From the NCBI GenBank assembly GCA_002868905.1, contig PKUA01000018.1, forward strand, positions 187,605 through 221,389: 33,785 nt of DNA. Direction: 5' to 3'. The position numbers and the translations under genes are program-made. Each line of letters begins with the position of its first letter. Positions within the stretch are counted from its first letter, which is position 1. Below are positions 17,276 through 25,224 of the stretch, in pieces. Under the pieces are notes generated by a model that saw nothing but the letters and a program-made list of their open reading frames with translations, ran no database searches and was not told where the DNA came from. The stretch is from Desulfuromonas sp. GTDB taxonomy: Bacteria; Desulfobacterota; Desulfuromonadia; Desulfuromonadales; Geothermobacteraceae.

Positions 17276-18256
17276 TCATCCCCCAATCTGCTGCATCAGC
17301 CGATCCCCTGGACCACAACCGCAACTCTTGAGGTTGTGCCCGTTCGGCTTGCCGGCCGCGGCCTGCCGGAACAGCTCTTCCAGTGGCTGATCATCTGCGG
17401 AATCCCGCAGCACGCTGCGCAGGTCGATCTCCTGGTCGGAGAAGAGGCAGGGGCGGATGCGGCCGTCGGCGGTGACCCGCAGACGGTTGCACTCGTTGCA
17501 GAAGTGGCTGGAGACCGCCGGGATGACACCGAGGCATCCGCGTGCGCCAGGCAGCCGGAACAGCTGCGCCGGGCCGTGCGGTCCAGTCGGCAGCTCCGTT
17601 TCGAGCTCGCCAAGCTTGCGCAGCTCTGCGAGGATAGTTTTAAGCGGCACCCGCTGCTTTTCACCGACTTCGAGGCGACTGCTGACCGGCATCAGCTCGA
17701 TGAAGCGGACATCCCACGGCCGGTCGAGGGTGAGCCTGGCGAAATCGGCGATCTCGTCGGAGTTGATTCCGGCCATCGGCACCATGTTCAGCTTCAACGG
17801 TCCGAGGCCGGCGCTTTCCGCAGCCTCCAGTCCCGCCAGCACCTGGTCGAGGCCGGCCCGGCGGGTGATCCGTTCGAAGCGATCCGTCCGCAGGGTGTCG
17901 AGGCTGACGTTGACCCGGTTGACGCCGGCGGCTTTCAGGTCGACGGCGAACTCGGCCAGCCGCAGGCCGTTGGTGGTGAGGGTGATCTCGGGTTTTTCCG
18001 GGAGGGAGGCGAGTTGTCCCAGAAAATTGACGATCCCTTTGCGCACCAGCGGATCGCCGCCGGTCACGCGGATTTTCCGGATGCCGAGACGGCTTGCGAC
18101 GCGCGCGACCCGCAGAAGTTCTTCGTAGGAGAGAATGGACCCATGCCCGACCGAGGCGATCCCCTCTTCCGGCATGCAGTACTGGCAGCGGAGGTTGCAG
18201 CGGTCGGTGACCGACATGCGAAGATAGTTGAGACTGCGGCCGAACGGATCGATCAT
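17276..18256 (-). CDS. moaA: GTP 3',8-cyclase MoaA
   Basis: MoaA is a radical SAM enzyme that converts GTP to 3',8-cyclo-GTP, the first step of molybdenum cofactor synthesis. The 326-residue protein has the N-terminal radical SAM cluster C20-x3-C24-x2-C27 in TDRCNLRCQYCMP, with GGDPLVRK as the SAM-binding motif. The C-terminal substrate-side cluster is C253-x2-C256-x13-C270 in CNECNRLRVTADGRIRPC. The C-terminus ends in Gly-Gly, as required in active MoaA. The ATG at 18256 gives the family start MIDPFGRSLNYLR and follows a GGGAAAG ribosome-binding site; the frame stays open a further 17 codons upstream. It is a single-gene unit on the minus strand, with no other moa gene nearby. Confidence 0.96.
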   Translation of the reverse strand: MIDPFGRSLNYLRMSVTDRCNLRCQYCMPEEGIASVGHGSILSYEELLRVARVASRLGIRKIRVTGGDPLVRKGIVNFLGQLASLPEKPEITLTTNGLRLAEFAVDLKAAGVNRVNVSLDTLRTDRFERITRRAGLDQVLAGLEAAESAGLGPLKLNMVPMAGINSDEIADFARLTLDRPWDVRFIELMPVSSRLEVGEKQRVPLKTILAELRKLGELETELPTGPHGPAQLFRLPGARGCLGVIPAVSSHFCNECNRLRVTADGRIRPCLFSDQEIDLRSVLRDSADDQPLEELFRQAAAGKPNGHNLKSCGCGPGDRLMQQIGG

Positions 18257-18323
18257 GGCTTTCCCGTTTGAAAATGAATATCCACGTAATGTTTGAGCAA
18301 TAACCACGCCAAGCTTAGCTGAA

Positions 18324-18386
18324 AATTCGGTGACAGTTACCTTGTTCCATCTGCAACGGGGTTAATGAGGTAACTGTCACCGAATT
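18324..18386. repeat. 18-bp perfect palindrome with 27-nt loop, REP-like
   Basis: AATTCGGTGACAGTTACC (18324-18341) and GGTAACTGTCACCGAATT (18369-18386) are exact inverse complements. There is no T-run after either arm, so it is not a standard terminator. I recall similar GGTGACAGTTACC palindromes dispersed in Geobacter-type genomes, sometimes near REP-associated tyrosine transposases; no such gene is in the window. Confidence 0.75.
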
Positions 18387-18419
18387 CCATAAATTGGCGG
18401 GTGATTTGGATCGCCATGG

Positions 18420-18448
18420 TTGACAAATCCGGCCGGATGTTCTAATGT
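18420..18448 (+). promoter_or_regulatory. Sigma-70 promoter of the initiator tRNA
   Basis: TTGACA (18420-18425) and TAATGT (18443-18448) are 17 bases apart, with the predicted start near 18455, a few bases before the tRNA. Confidence 0.7.
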
Positions 18449-18461
18449 CCGGTTTCTCTGA

Positions 18462-18538
<77 letters not shown>

Positions 18539-18548
18539 AAAAGATCAA

Positions 18549-18580
18549 GGGCTTGCCGTTTGGCAAGCCCTTTTCTTTTT
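18549..18580 (+). terminator. Rho-independent terminator of the fMet tRNA
   Basis: GGGCTTGCC (18549-18557) and GGCAAGCCC (18562-18570) pair around GTTT, followed by TTTTCTTTTT. It also separates the tRNA from the convergent channel gene. Confidence 0.88.
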
Positions 18581-18600
18581 CAAAAAAGATCCTCTTGTAT

Positions 18601-20289
18601 TCACTCCTTGCGGTACGTTTCGTCAAACAACTCCTCCTGGAACGAAGTTCCAATCAGAATCAACGTCGTTCCTTCGGTTAGAACGGTTTCCGGCGGTGGG
18701 GAGACCTGCGAGGAATCCCCCTCCCCTTCAATCGCCACGATCGAGCAGCCGGTCTGAGGACGAAGTCGGGAGTCTGCAATGCTCTGGCCGGCAAGATCGG
18801 TCGGAACCGGGCGACGAAACACGTGGATCCCCTCGGTCAGGAATACCGAGGCCTTAGACTCGAGAATGTTGAGCAGGATACTCGCGCCGACCGAGGCGTT
18901 GGAGACGACGAAATCAGCGCCGGCCAGGTAGAGCTGTTCGACATTCTCGTCACGGTTGGCCCGGGCCACCAGGCGGATGTGCGGCAGTAGCTGGCGGATG
19001 GCGAGGGTGAGAAAGATATTGATGTTGTCGTCATTGGTGGTGGCGATCAACCCCTTGGCCCGGTCGATGCCGGCCTCGGTCAGCACCCGTCGGATGGTGG
19101 CGTCGCCGTAGATCGGGATATGCTCGCTGCAGTTTTTGTTCTCGGCCTGATCGACGAGGATGAACGGTACCGGTTTCCGTTCCAGAAATTGTGCGGCGGC
19201 GCAACCGATTCGGCCATGACCGAGGATGAAGACCAGATCGTCCATCGGGCTCTCACCCGTCAGCCTCTCCAGCCTCTCCAGTTGACCGCAGGTTCCTGAC
19301 AGGACCAGCAGCGCGTTGTCGTTGAGTATGGTCTCCGCGGTCGGGGTGGCAAACACCCCTCTCTCCCAGACGCCGATGACCGCAAGCCCTGTTTTTTGGC
19401 GAATCTGCGCCTGCTCGAGGGTTTGGCCCGAAAACGGGGTGCCGTGCACCGGGATCTCGGCAATCTGCAATTCACCGAAGGAGTCGAGCACATGGGCCAT
19501 GGCGCCGCAGGTGGTCGAGCGGATCGCCAGGTAGCGCCCGGTGATCTTGTGCAGCGGGATGACGCGATTGGCACCGGCCATCCGCATCAGGCTGATATGC
19601 TCCTCGGTGTCGACGAAGGCGGTGATCGGGGTTTGACAGTGGCGGCGCACCGTCAGGCAGATGGTGGCGTTTTCCGGATCGCTCAAATTGGCCACCACTG
19701 ACCGGGCGGAATCGACCCGCAGACTTTTGAGAAGGTTGGGGTCGGCCGGGGTACCGCAGACCGCCGGCACCCCTTCGTCCTTAAGGCGTAGGGTCTCGTC
19801 AGGGCTTGCGGAGATGATTACGAACGGGATATGCCGGGCCTGGAGCTTGCCGATAAATGCGCGGGTAATGGCATTGAAGCCGAAAACAACAACATGGTCG
19901 GTCGTGCCTTTCGGCAGTTCCTGGACCAGGCGGTTGGCGAGGCGGTGTTCGATCCAGGGGGCGAGGAACAGACTGATCATACCGAAGGGGAGGATGATTA
20001 GCAGAAACACCACTCCGGAGATGGTGACCAAAGCCGCAAAAATATAGCCGAGATCGTTGTGGAAGGTGATGTCGCCGAAGCCGAGGGTGGTCATGACCGT
20101 GATGGTCCAGTAGATGCCGGCGATCAGCGAAAACTCCCGGCCTTCCAGGTGCCACATCAGAAAGCGGAAGATGAACGCGTAGACCAGGATCATAACGATC
20201 AGGAACAGACCGTAGAGCAACAGGACCCGAAGGTTCTGCCGGGCGCGGCCGCGCAGGAAATAGGCGAACTCGGAAGCGATGGTTTTCAT
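18601..20289 (-). CDS. GsuK-like K+ channel with two RCK (TrkA-N/C) domains
   Basis: This is a two-helix potassium channel gated by cytoplasmic nucleotide- or ion-binding RCK domains. In the 562-residue protein TM1 spans about 22-45, the pore helix and filter TTLGFGD lie at 67-73, and TM2 spans about 81-111. The TLGFG filter replaces the common TVGYG. The first RCK domain starts near 132 and its nucleotide motif is degenerate (VVVFGFNAITRAF). The second starts near 352 with an intact GHGRIGC and a following acidic residue, so it can bind nucleotide. A TrkA-C-like domain is at the end. This layout matches GsuK of Geobacter sulfurreducens, a multi-ligand-gated channel. It has its own promoter at 20339-20367 and stands alone on the minus strand. 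Confidence 0.88.
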   Translation of the reverse strand: MKTIASEFAYFLRGRARQNLRVLLLYGLFLIVMILVYAFIFRFLMWHLEGREFSLIAGIYWTITVMTTLGFGDITFHNDLGYIFAALVTISGVVFLLIILPFGMISLFLAPWIEHRLANRLVQELPKGTTDHVVVFGFNAITRAFIGKLQARHIPFVIISASPDETLRLKDEGVPAVCGTPADPNLLKSLRVDSARSVVANLSDPENATICLTVRRHCQTPITAFVDTEEHISLMRMAGANRVIPLHKITGRYLAIRSTTCGAMAHVLDSFGELQIAEIPVHGTPFSGQTLEQAQIRQKTGLAVIGVWERGVFATPTAETILNDNALLVLSGTCGQLERLERLTGESPMDDLVFILGHGRIGCAAAQFLERKPVPFILVDQAENKNCSEHIPIYGDATIRRVLTEAGIDRAKGLIATTNDDNINIFLTLAIRQLLPHIRLVARANRDENVEQLYLAGADFVVSNASVGASILLNILESKASVFLTEGIHVFRRPVPTDLAGQSIADSRLRPQTGCSIVAIEGEGDSSQVSPPPETVLTEGTTLILIGTSFQEELFDETYRKE

Positions 20290-20338
20290 GGTGCTGCCTT
20301 TGGTGACGAGTTAAGTGATCATCCCGGGAGTCTTAAGA

Positions 20339-20367
20339 ACTATGCCATTGGTCTTGGAATGCGTCAA
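20339..20367 (-). promoter_or_regulatory. Sigma-70 promoter of the K+ channel gene
   Basis: On the minus strand TTGACG (20367-20362) and CATAGT (20344-20339) are separated by 17 bases. The predicted start is near 20332, about 43 nt upstream of the channel ATG. Confidence 0.5.
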
Positions 20368-20775
20368 ACCGGACCAAGCTCGTTCTCATGCATGAGGTGA
20401 CAGCGTTGGTCAAACTCTTCCGGTTTCAAAAAGCACTCTGTTTTTAAGCACTGCAGCCTGTCTCGTTTGAAAATGGAACCCTCTCCGTTCTCATGGAATG
20501 CTGACCGCGATCATCGCCATTTCGCGGGGCATATGACGTAAAGTGTCGTTTTATCGAACAAATCAATCGTATGCATTATTGAATGATTACAATGAATTCA
20601 GGCAGTTAGTCATTCACCATTGAATTGGCATTTTGATTGCTCATTTTTGGCACCGGTTTGTTTTTTTGCTAGGTCCAATTCTAAATCAAGCACAAGGGTT
20701 TTCCAAAATACAACGCGAGTCCAGGCGGACCTCTCCGCAGGACTTCGAACGACCTGGAACGTAAAAGGAGCATCA
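20368..20775. other. Intergenic control region between channel and protease genes
   Basis: No convincing gene is present in these 408 bases. An open frame that extends the protease upstream to 20620 has no ribosome-binding site and crosses the sigma-54 promoter, so I do not accept it. The region becomes AT-rich from about 20530, in contrast to its flanks. It holds the sigma-54 promoter (20626-20641) and a TGAATGA/TCATTCA dyad (20580-20586 and 20610-20616). Confidence 0.6.
20626..20641 (+). promoter_or_regulatory. Sigma-54 promoter of the secreted metalloprotease gene
   Basis: TGGCAT-N5-TTGCT places GG and GC at the invariant -24/-12 spacing, matching the TGGCAC-N5-TTGCW consensus at all but one defined position. 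The start would be near 20653, leaving a 123-nt leader. A TGAATGA ... TCATTCA dyad with 30-bp repeat spacing lies just upstream and could bind an enhancer-binding protein. Confidence 0.7.
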
Positions 20776-23088
20776 ATGAAGAAAATTGTCGGGATTCTGC
20801 TGAGTTTGTTTGCCTTTTCTCTGCTGATCTGTATCGCCTCCGCCGGTGCGGCCCCGTCTGCGGACAACCGGGGCCTGGTTCAGGCCGCCGCATCGCAGAC
20901 CCGATCGCTGGTCACCCTGGCCGCCGCATTCGAGCAGAACGGACGTCAGGACCAGCTCGACACCCTGCTGCAGCTCGCCGAGCAACGACAAGCGGTTTTA
21001 CGCCAGCTGGTTGAGGTTGACACCCCTGCAACCCTGCGGTTCGCCTTGGCCAACGCCCCGAGCCTCTCGTTGCCGGAGCAACTGACTCCGTACCTTGAGC
21101 AGGCTGCTGAATTCGAGGGGATCCTCCAGGTGGTTTACGAAGACTACCCGGACGGTCACATCCTCAAGCATTATCTGCAGACCCGCGATCGGATGCTGGC
21201 GCTTCATTTCGGCGGCCAGGCCCCGGGGCTGAAAAGCGGTCTGAAAGTGAGCGTGAACGGGGTCGTGTTTGACGGTGCGGGTGAAGATGATTCAACCGAC
21301 GGCGCGCTGGCGGTCGAAACCGAGCAGCAGGTGCTGATCCTCGGTCTTGATGGTGGCGGCAGTGCCGGTCAGGCGAGCCTGGAGCTGAACGACACCTTCG
21401 GCGAGCAGCGCACCCTGACCCTGCTGGTCAATTTCCTTGACCAGACGGACCAGCCGATCTCCGTGGCCGCAGCCGACTCCATGGTGCAGAACGACACCAG
21501 CGATTTCATGTTGGAGAACTCCTACGGCCAAACCTGGCTGAGCGGTGCCACCTACGGCTGGTTCACCCTGCCGGTCAACGCCACCTGTAACAGCACCACC
21601 ATTTCCAACGAAGCCAATGCGGCCGCCGCTTCCGCCGGAGTCGATGTCTCAGTTTACGACCGGGTAATCTACCTCTTCCCGCGCAACAGCAGCTGCGGCT
21701 GGTCGGGGCAGGGAACGGTCGGCAACAAGCCGTCGAAGGTCTGGCTCAACGGCCAGTTCGATGTTCAGGTGGTCGCTCACGAGATGGGGCACAATTTCGG
21801 ACTGTATCATTCCCATTCTCTGGAGTGCGGCAATGAAGTTTTGACCGGTGACTGCACCGTCGGCGAGTATGGCGACAACCTCGATTCAATGGGCAACCGC
21901 AACAGTGCCCATTACAACGTGTTCCAGAAGCGGCGTCTCGGCTGGCTCGACTACGGCTCCTCCCCGGCGTTGACCACGGTGACCGGAAGCGGAACCTACA
22001 CCATCGAAGCCCAGGAGCCGCAGGGTGCGGCGTCCAAAGGGTTGCTGGTGCAGCGTTTTGAAGATGCGGCCACCGGGGCGGATAACTGGTTCACCGTTGA
22101 ATACCGCCAGGCGATCGGCTTCGATGCCTTCCTTTCCGGCAACAGCAACGTGCTCGGCGGCGTCGTCATCCACGCCGCGGTCGAGGGGGACGTCAACAGC
22201 AGCCGACTGCTTGATCTGACCCCTGCCAGCTCCCTGTTCGCCGACTGGGAAGACCCCGCCCTGGCGATCGGCCAGAGCTTCACCGATCCGGTTTCCGGGC
22301 TGACCATCACCCCGACCTGGGGGGATAGCGCCAGCGTGACGGTCGATATCAGCTACGGTGGGACCGCAAGTTGTGTCCCGGCCGTTCCGTCGGTGGTCAT
22401 CACTCCGGGTCAGAGCGACTGGGTCGCGCCCGGCAGCGAGGTCAACTACAGTGTTAACATCACCAGCAATGATTCGTCCGCCTGCAGCGCGGCGACTTTC
22501 GACCTCGGCGCGGCGGTTCCGGCCGGCTGGGGGGTGCTTCTGGACAGTTCTTCCCTCTCGCTGGCCCCCGGCGCCAGCGGCAGCACCACTTTGCGGGTCA
22601 CGTCCTCAGCGTCTGCCACCGACGGTTATTACAACGTCGCGGTGAATGCGAGCCACAGCGCCAACGCAACGCTGGCCGGTTCGGCCGGCGCGACCTACAT
22701 CGTCAGTGCCCCGGCGACCAACAGTGCCCCGGTCGCAATCAATGACCAGGCGACCACTCCGGAGCGTTCGGCAGTCACCATCCCGGTTTTGGCCAACGAC
22801 AGCGACCCCGACGGCGACAGCCTGGCCCTGACAACCGTCGGCAAACCGGCCAGCGGTTCGGTTTCGATCAATGCCGATGGCAGCGTGACCTACTCCCCCA
22901 AAGGGCGCTTTACCGGCACCGACAGTTTCAGCTACATCGTTTCCGACGGTGCCAGCACCAGCAGTGCCATCGTCACGGTCACCGTCGGCGGTTCCTCCGG
23001 TGGCGGCGACACCGGTGGTGATACAACCGCCGGTGGTGGTAAGGGGGGCGGCACCAAAGGTGGTGGTGGCGGCAAAGGGAAGAAGTAA
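20776..23088 (+). CDS. Secreted M11-like zinc metalloprotease with Ig-like domains and Gly/Lys tail
   Basis: The 770-residue protein has a signal peptide (MKKIVGILLSLFAFSLLICIA, cleavage near 25). A propeptide-like region runs to about 200. The metzincin-type protease domain has H335-E-x2-H339-x2-G-x2-H345 in HEMGHNFGLYH and a likely Met-turn at NLDSMGN near 370. This resembles peptidase family M11 (gametolysin). A proline/serine-rich NEW3-like beta domain follows (about 533-645), then a cadherin/VCBS-like domain (about 650-738) with VLANDSDPDGDSL and GSVTYSPKGRFTGTDSFSY. The last 30 residues are almost only Gly, Lys and Thr and match no sorting signal I know. AAAGGAG precedes the ATG at 20776. 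Substrate unknown; extracellular action inferred. It converges on a surface-protein gene. Confidence 0.85.
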   Translation: MKKIVGILLSLFAFSLLICIASAGAAPSADNRGLVQAAASQTRSLVTLAAAFEQNGRQDQLDTLLQLAEQRQAVLRQLVEVDTPATLRFALANAPSLSLPEQLTPYLEQAAEFEGILQVVYEDYPDGHILKHYLQTRDRMLALHFGGQAPGLKSGLKVSVNGVVFDGAGEDDSTDGALAVETEQQVLILGLDGGGSAGQASLELNDTFGEQRTLTLLVNFLDQTDQPISVAAADSMVQNDTSDFMLENSYGQTWLSGATYGWFTLPVNATCNSTTISNEANAAAASAGVDVSVYDRVIYLFPRNSSCGWSGQGTVGNKPSKVWLNGQFDVQVVAHEMGHNFGLYHSHSLECGNEVLTGDCTVGEYGDNLDSMGNRNSAHYNVFQKRRLGWLDYGSSPALTTVTGSGTYTIEAQEPQGAASKGLLVQRFEDAATGADNWFTVEYRQAIGFDAFLSGNSNVLGGVVIHAAVEGDVNSSRLLDLTPASSLFADWEDPALAIGQSFTDPVSGLTITPTWGDSASVTVDISYGGTASCVPAVPSVVITPGQSDWVAPGSEVNYSVNITSNDSSACSAATFDLGAAVPAGWGVLLDSSSLSLAPGASGSTTLRVTSSASATDGYYNVAVNASHSANATLAGSAGATYIVSAPATNSAPVAINDQATTPERSAVTIPVLANDSDPDGDSLALTTVGKPASGSVSINADGSVTYSPKGRFTGTDSFSYIVSDGASTSSAIVTVTVGGSSGGGDTGGDTTAGGGKGGGTKGGGGGKGKK

Positions 23089-23116
23089 AGCCGTCAGCTG
23101 AAAGACACATAATAAA

Positions 23117-23146
23117 AAGGGGGTGAAGCATCGCTTCACCCCCTTC
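23117..23146. terminator. Bidirectional terminator between convergent protease and surface-protein genes
   Basis: AAGGGGGTGAAGC (23117-23129) pairs with GCTTCACCCCCTT (23133-23145) around ATC. The plus side continues TTCTCATTT. The minus side continues in TTTTTATTAT, the better U-tract. It serves both convergent transcripts. Confidence 0.88.
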
Positions 23147-23167
23147 TCATTTCAAGTTCTCCTTTCT

Positions 23168-24898
23168 TTACGGAGTGTCAACGCACAACGGGCATTGGGC
23201 GTTGTCGTACTCCGGTCCGACCGCGCTACCGAAGATATCGGTCCCACCGGCGGTGACGGTGTCTTTGAAGACCGCTTCCCCAGGTACGGTGGTCGGGTCG
23301 CCGTCGATGTCAAGCGACGCATCCGGATAGTATGTGCCGCTGTAGGCCGCGCAAGCGCCCTCGGCGATGGTCGGGTTTAGCGGGTCGGCCGGGGCGTTCA
23401 GGGTCTGGCCACTCAGCAGCACGCCCGCTTCGCTGTCCTCGACGCCGGCATTGGTAATCAGGCTGTCACCGGTGTTGCAGATCTCACCGCTGACATTGAC
23501 CTGCACCACGACCTTCCCACCGACGATGTCGAGGTCGGTGTAACAGCTCTTATCGACCGAGAGATCCGGGCTGACCTGCAGGTTCGGACAGGTATCTCCA
23601 GCCGTGTCGGACAGCTGGGTCGACGGGTCATTGTCGACGCTGTTGGCGGTGGCAGTCACCGTGTCGCTCGTGCCGTTATTGGCGAGGGTAACGGTGGTGG
23701 TCGCCGTGTAACAGATGCTGGCACCGCCAGCCAATGAATCCGGGCTCTGTGGTGTCAGCAGGTCGTTACACTGCACGTAGTCGAGCGACCCGCTGTCGAA
23801 CGCCGGGTTGTCGGTTACGACGATGTCGTAGACCGTGCCGAAGCCGTTGTTGATGACGCTCCCGGTGATGTCGTAGATGATCATGTCGTTCGCATTGTTC
23901 AACTGCGGATTGGCACAATTCTTGGTGACATCGATGCTGCAGGTCTCGAAGCTGTCGATCACGAAGTCCTTCAGCGCGGCGGTGAATGAACTCGAAGAAC
24001 GGGTCTCCGCCATGAAGCTGCTGAAGCAGCCGTTGCCGACCAGGTTGGTCAGGTTGATTCCACCTTCGAAGAATGACTCGTAGGGGAACTGGTTGACGAA
24101 ACCGTCTTTCGACATGTATGGCCACCACGAGGTGATGGTGGTGTCGTTGGTGTTGGCGCAGACGTCATCCTGCAACGGACCACCGGAACCGCAAATCGCT
24201 CCGGTGTTGAGGTCGGCCGAGGCGATCAGGAACAGGTTCTTGGCCGCGCACTGACCCGGTTGCGGGTTGTTGTTGGCCGCTTTGCTACAGCTCGGATCCC
24301 AGACCACGACGGCGATCTCCGGAACCGCGTTGTTCGCCTGCGGGAAGTTGACCAGCACCAGGGTGTCCCCGTCCATGTGGACGCCGCTGAAGCTGCCGTC
24401 AGGTTCGGCCTGAACCGCGTCTCGGAAGAACCAGAACCCCATGAAGGTATCCCCGACATTGGCGTAACGGTCGGCACCGAAGTAGACGATCAGATCGCCG
24501 TTGTCGTTGTAGGCGGTGGCATAGGCATTGGTGATGTCGCTCTTGTCAGGGACGGAGCCGTCCTTGTGCCCCCAGTCTTCGATCAATTGGATGTCCTTGC
24601 GTCCCCCGGTAAAGATCGACTCCGGGGATGGATCATCCTTGATCCCGGTGAACAGAAAGGCGTCGGCATCGGCTGTGGCGCCAGGGTCAGGACCGTTGTT
24701 GGCGCAAGGTCCGCCGGGTGAGGCGGACTCGCAGTGGGTCTGCCAGTCGTCGGCGCCTTCATCGGTGGCGTTGGCGTTACCAAGCCCGGTCTCCAGTTCG
24801 AAGGTTCCTCCCCCGGGGATGGCGTATGCTGCCTGCGGTTGCCAGCCGATAACGAAGATGGCCAGTAGGATGAAGGTGAAACAGTAGCGCGATTTCAT
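23168..24898 (-). CDS. Secreted surface protein with DUF11-like domains, function unknown
   Basis: The 576-residue protein has a signal peptide ending AAYA-IPGG near residue 26. A long N-terminal domain (about 27-315) is rich in Gly, Asp, Asn and aromatic residues. Two C-terminal beta domains of the DUF11 type follow: one near 318 with CSIDVTKNCANPQL and ITGSVINNGFGTVYDIVVTD, the other near 442 with SPDLSVDKSCYTDLDI and VNVSGEICNTGDSLITNAGV. Cysteines are frequent and probably disulfide-bonded after export. No anchor is visible. GGAG seven bases upstream supports the ATG at 24898. Another in-frame ATG at 24952, with AGGAG 10 bases upstream, would add an 18-residue N-terminus ahead of the signal peptide. 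It lies downstream of a LuxR-type regulator on the same strand and converges on the protease. Confidence 0.75.
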   Translation of the reverse strand: MKSRYCFTFILLAIFVIGWQPQAAYAIPGGGTFELETGLGNANATDEGADDWQTHCESASPGGPCANNGPDPGATADADAFLFTGIKDDPSPESIFTGGRKDIQLIEDWGHKDGSVPDKSDITNAYATAYNDNGDLIVYFGADRYANVGDTFMGFWFFRDAVQAEPDGSFSGVHMDGDTLVLVNFPQANNAVPEIAVVVWDPSCSKAANNNPQPGQCAAKNLFLIASADLNTGAICGSGGPLQDDVCANTNDTTITSWWPYMSKDGFVNQFPYESFFEGGINLTNLVGNGCFSSFMAETRSSSSFTAALKDFVIDSFETCSIDVTKNCANPQLNNANDMIIYDITGSVINNGFGTVYDIVVTDNPAFDSGSLDYVQCNDLLTPQSPDSLAGGASICYTATTTVTLANNGTSDTVTATANSVDNDPSTQLSDTAGDTCPNLQVSPDLSVDKSCYTDLDIVGGKVVVQVNVSGEICNTGDSLITNAGVEDSEAGVLLSGQTLNAPADPLNPTIAEGACAAYSGTYYPDASLDIDGDPTTVPGEAVFKDTVTAGGTDIFGSAVGPEYDNAQCPLCVDTP

Positions 24899-25224
24899 CG
24901 CTTGACTCCATGTCTCCTCACCTAGGTTGTCATAGACATTTAACGTTTTCATGTAGGGTGTTCTCCTGTTGCATGCCTTTCTGCCCGAGAAAAACACGCA
25001 TAGATGATCTCACCTATGTGCTTAAGTCTATACGGGGTTTAGGCTGGATTCTATGACCGGAAAGACGGCTTTTTCCATGGTTGGAAAGGGGCGGTGCGGG
25101 CCTCCCTTTTCGACGGATGAAAGGGTGGTTCAATGGAGCAGGGCCATCTACCCCAAAGGAACGACTTCGGAGTCACACCAAAGGATGAGACTGGATATCA
25201 TATTGAAACAACAGGAGAAACGGC
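24899..25224. other. Intergenic region between regulator and surface-protein gene
   Basis: These 326 bases hold no gene I can support. They contain the dyad at 25000-25017, about 100 bp upstream of the surface-protein start. On the minus strand a TATAGA lies shortly before that dyad and could be a -10 element, but I see no convincing -35. No clear terminator follows the regulator gene. Confidence 0.5.
25000..25017. promoter_or_regulatory. Candidate operator dyad upstream of the surface-protein gene
   Basis: ATAGATGA-TC-TCACCTAT is an 18-bp dyad with one mismatch. Its 7-2-7-like geometry is the kind used by NarL/FixJ-family dimers, and the adjacent gene encodes such a regulator. The link to that regulator is inference. 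Confidence 0.4.

Noticed and set aside
17183-18271. 362-codon plus-strand frame opposite moaA
   Set aside because: moaA on the minus strand carries all catalytic cysteines. The plus frame has no ribosome-binding site and starts at the edge of the repeat element.
20648-20663. Second sigma-54-like site TGGCAC-N5-TGTTT
   Set aside because: It lacks the essential GC of the -12 element; the site at 20626-20641 has it.
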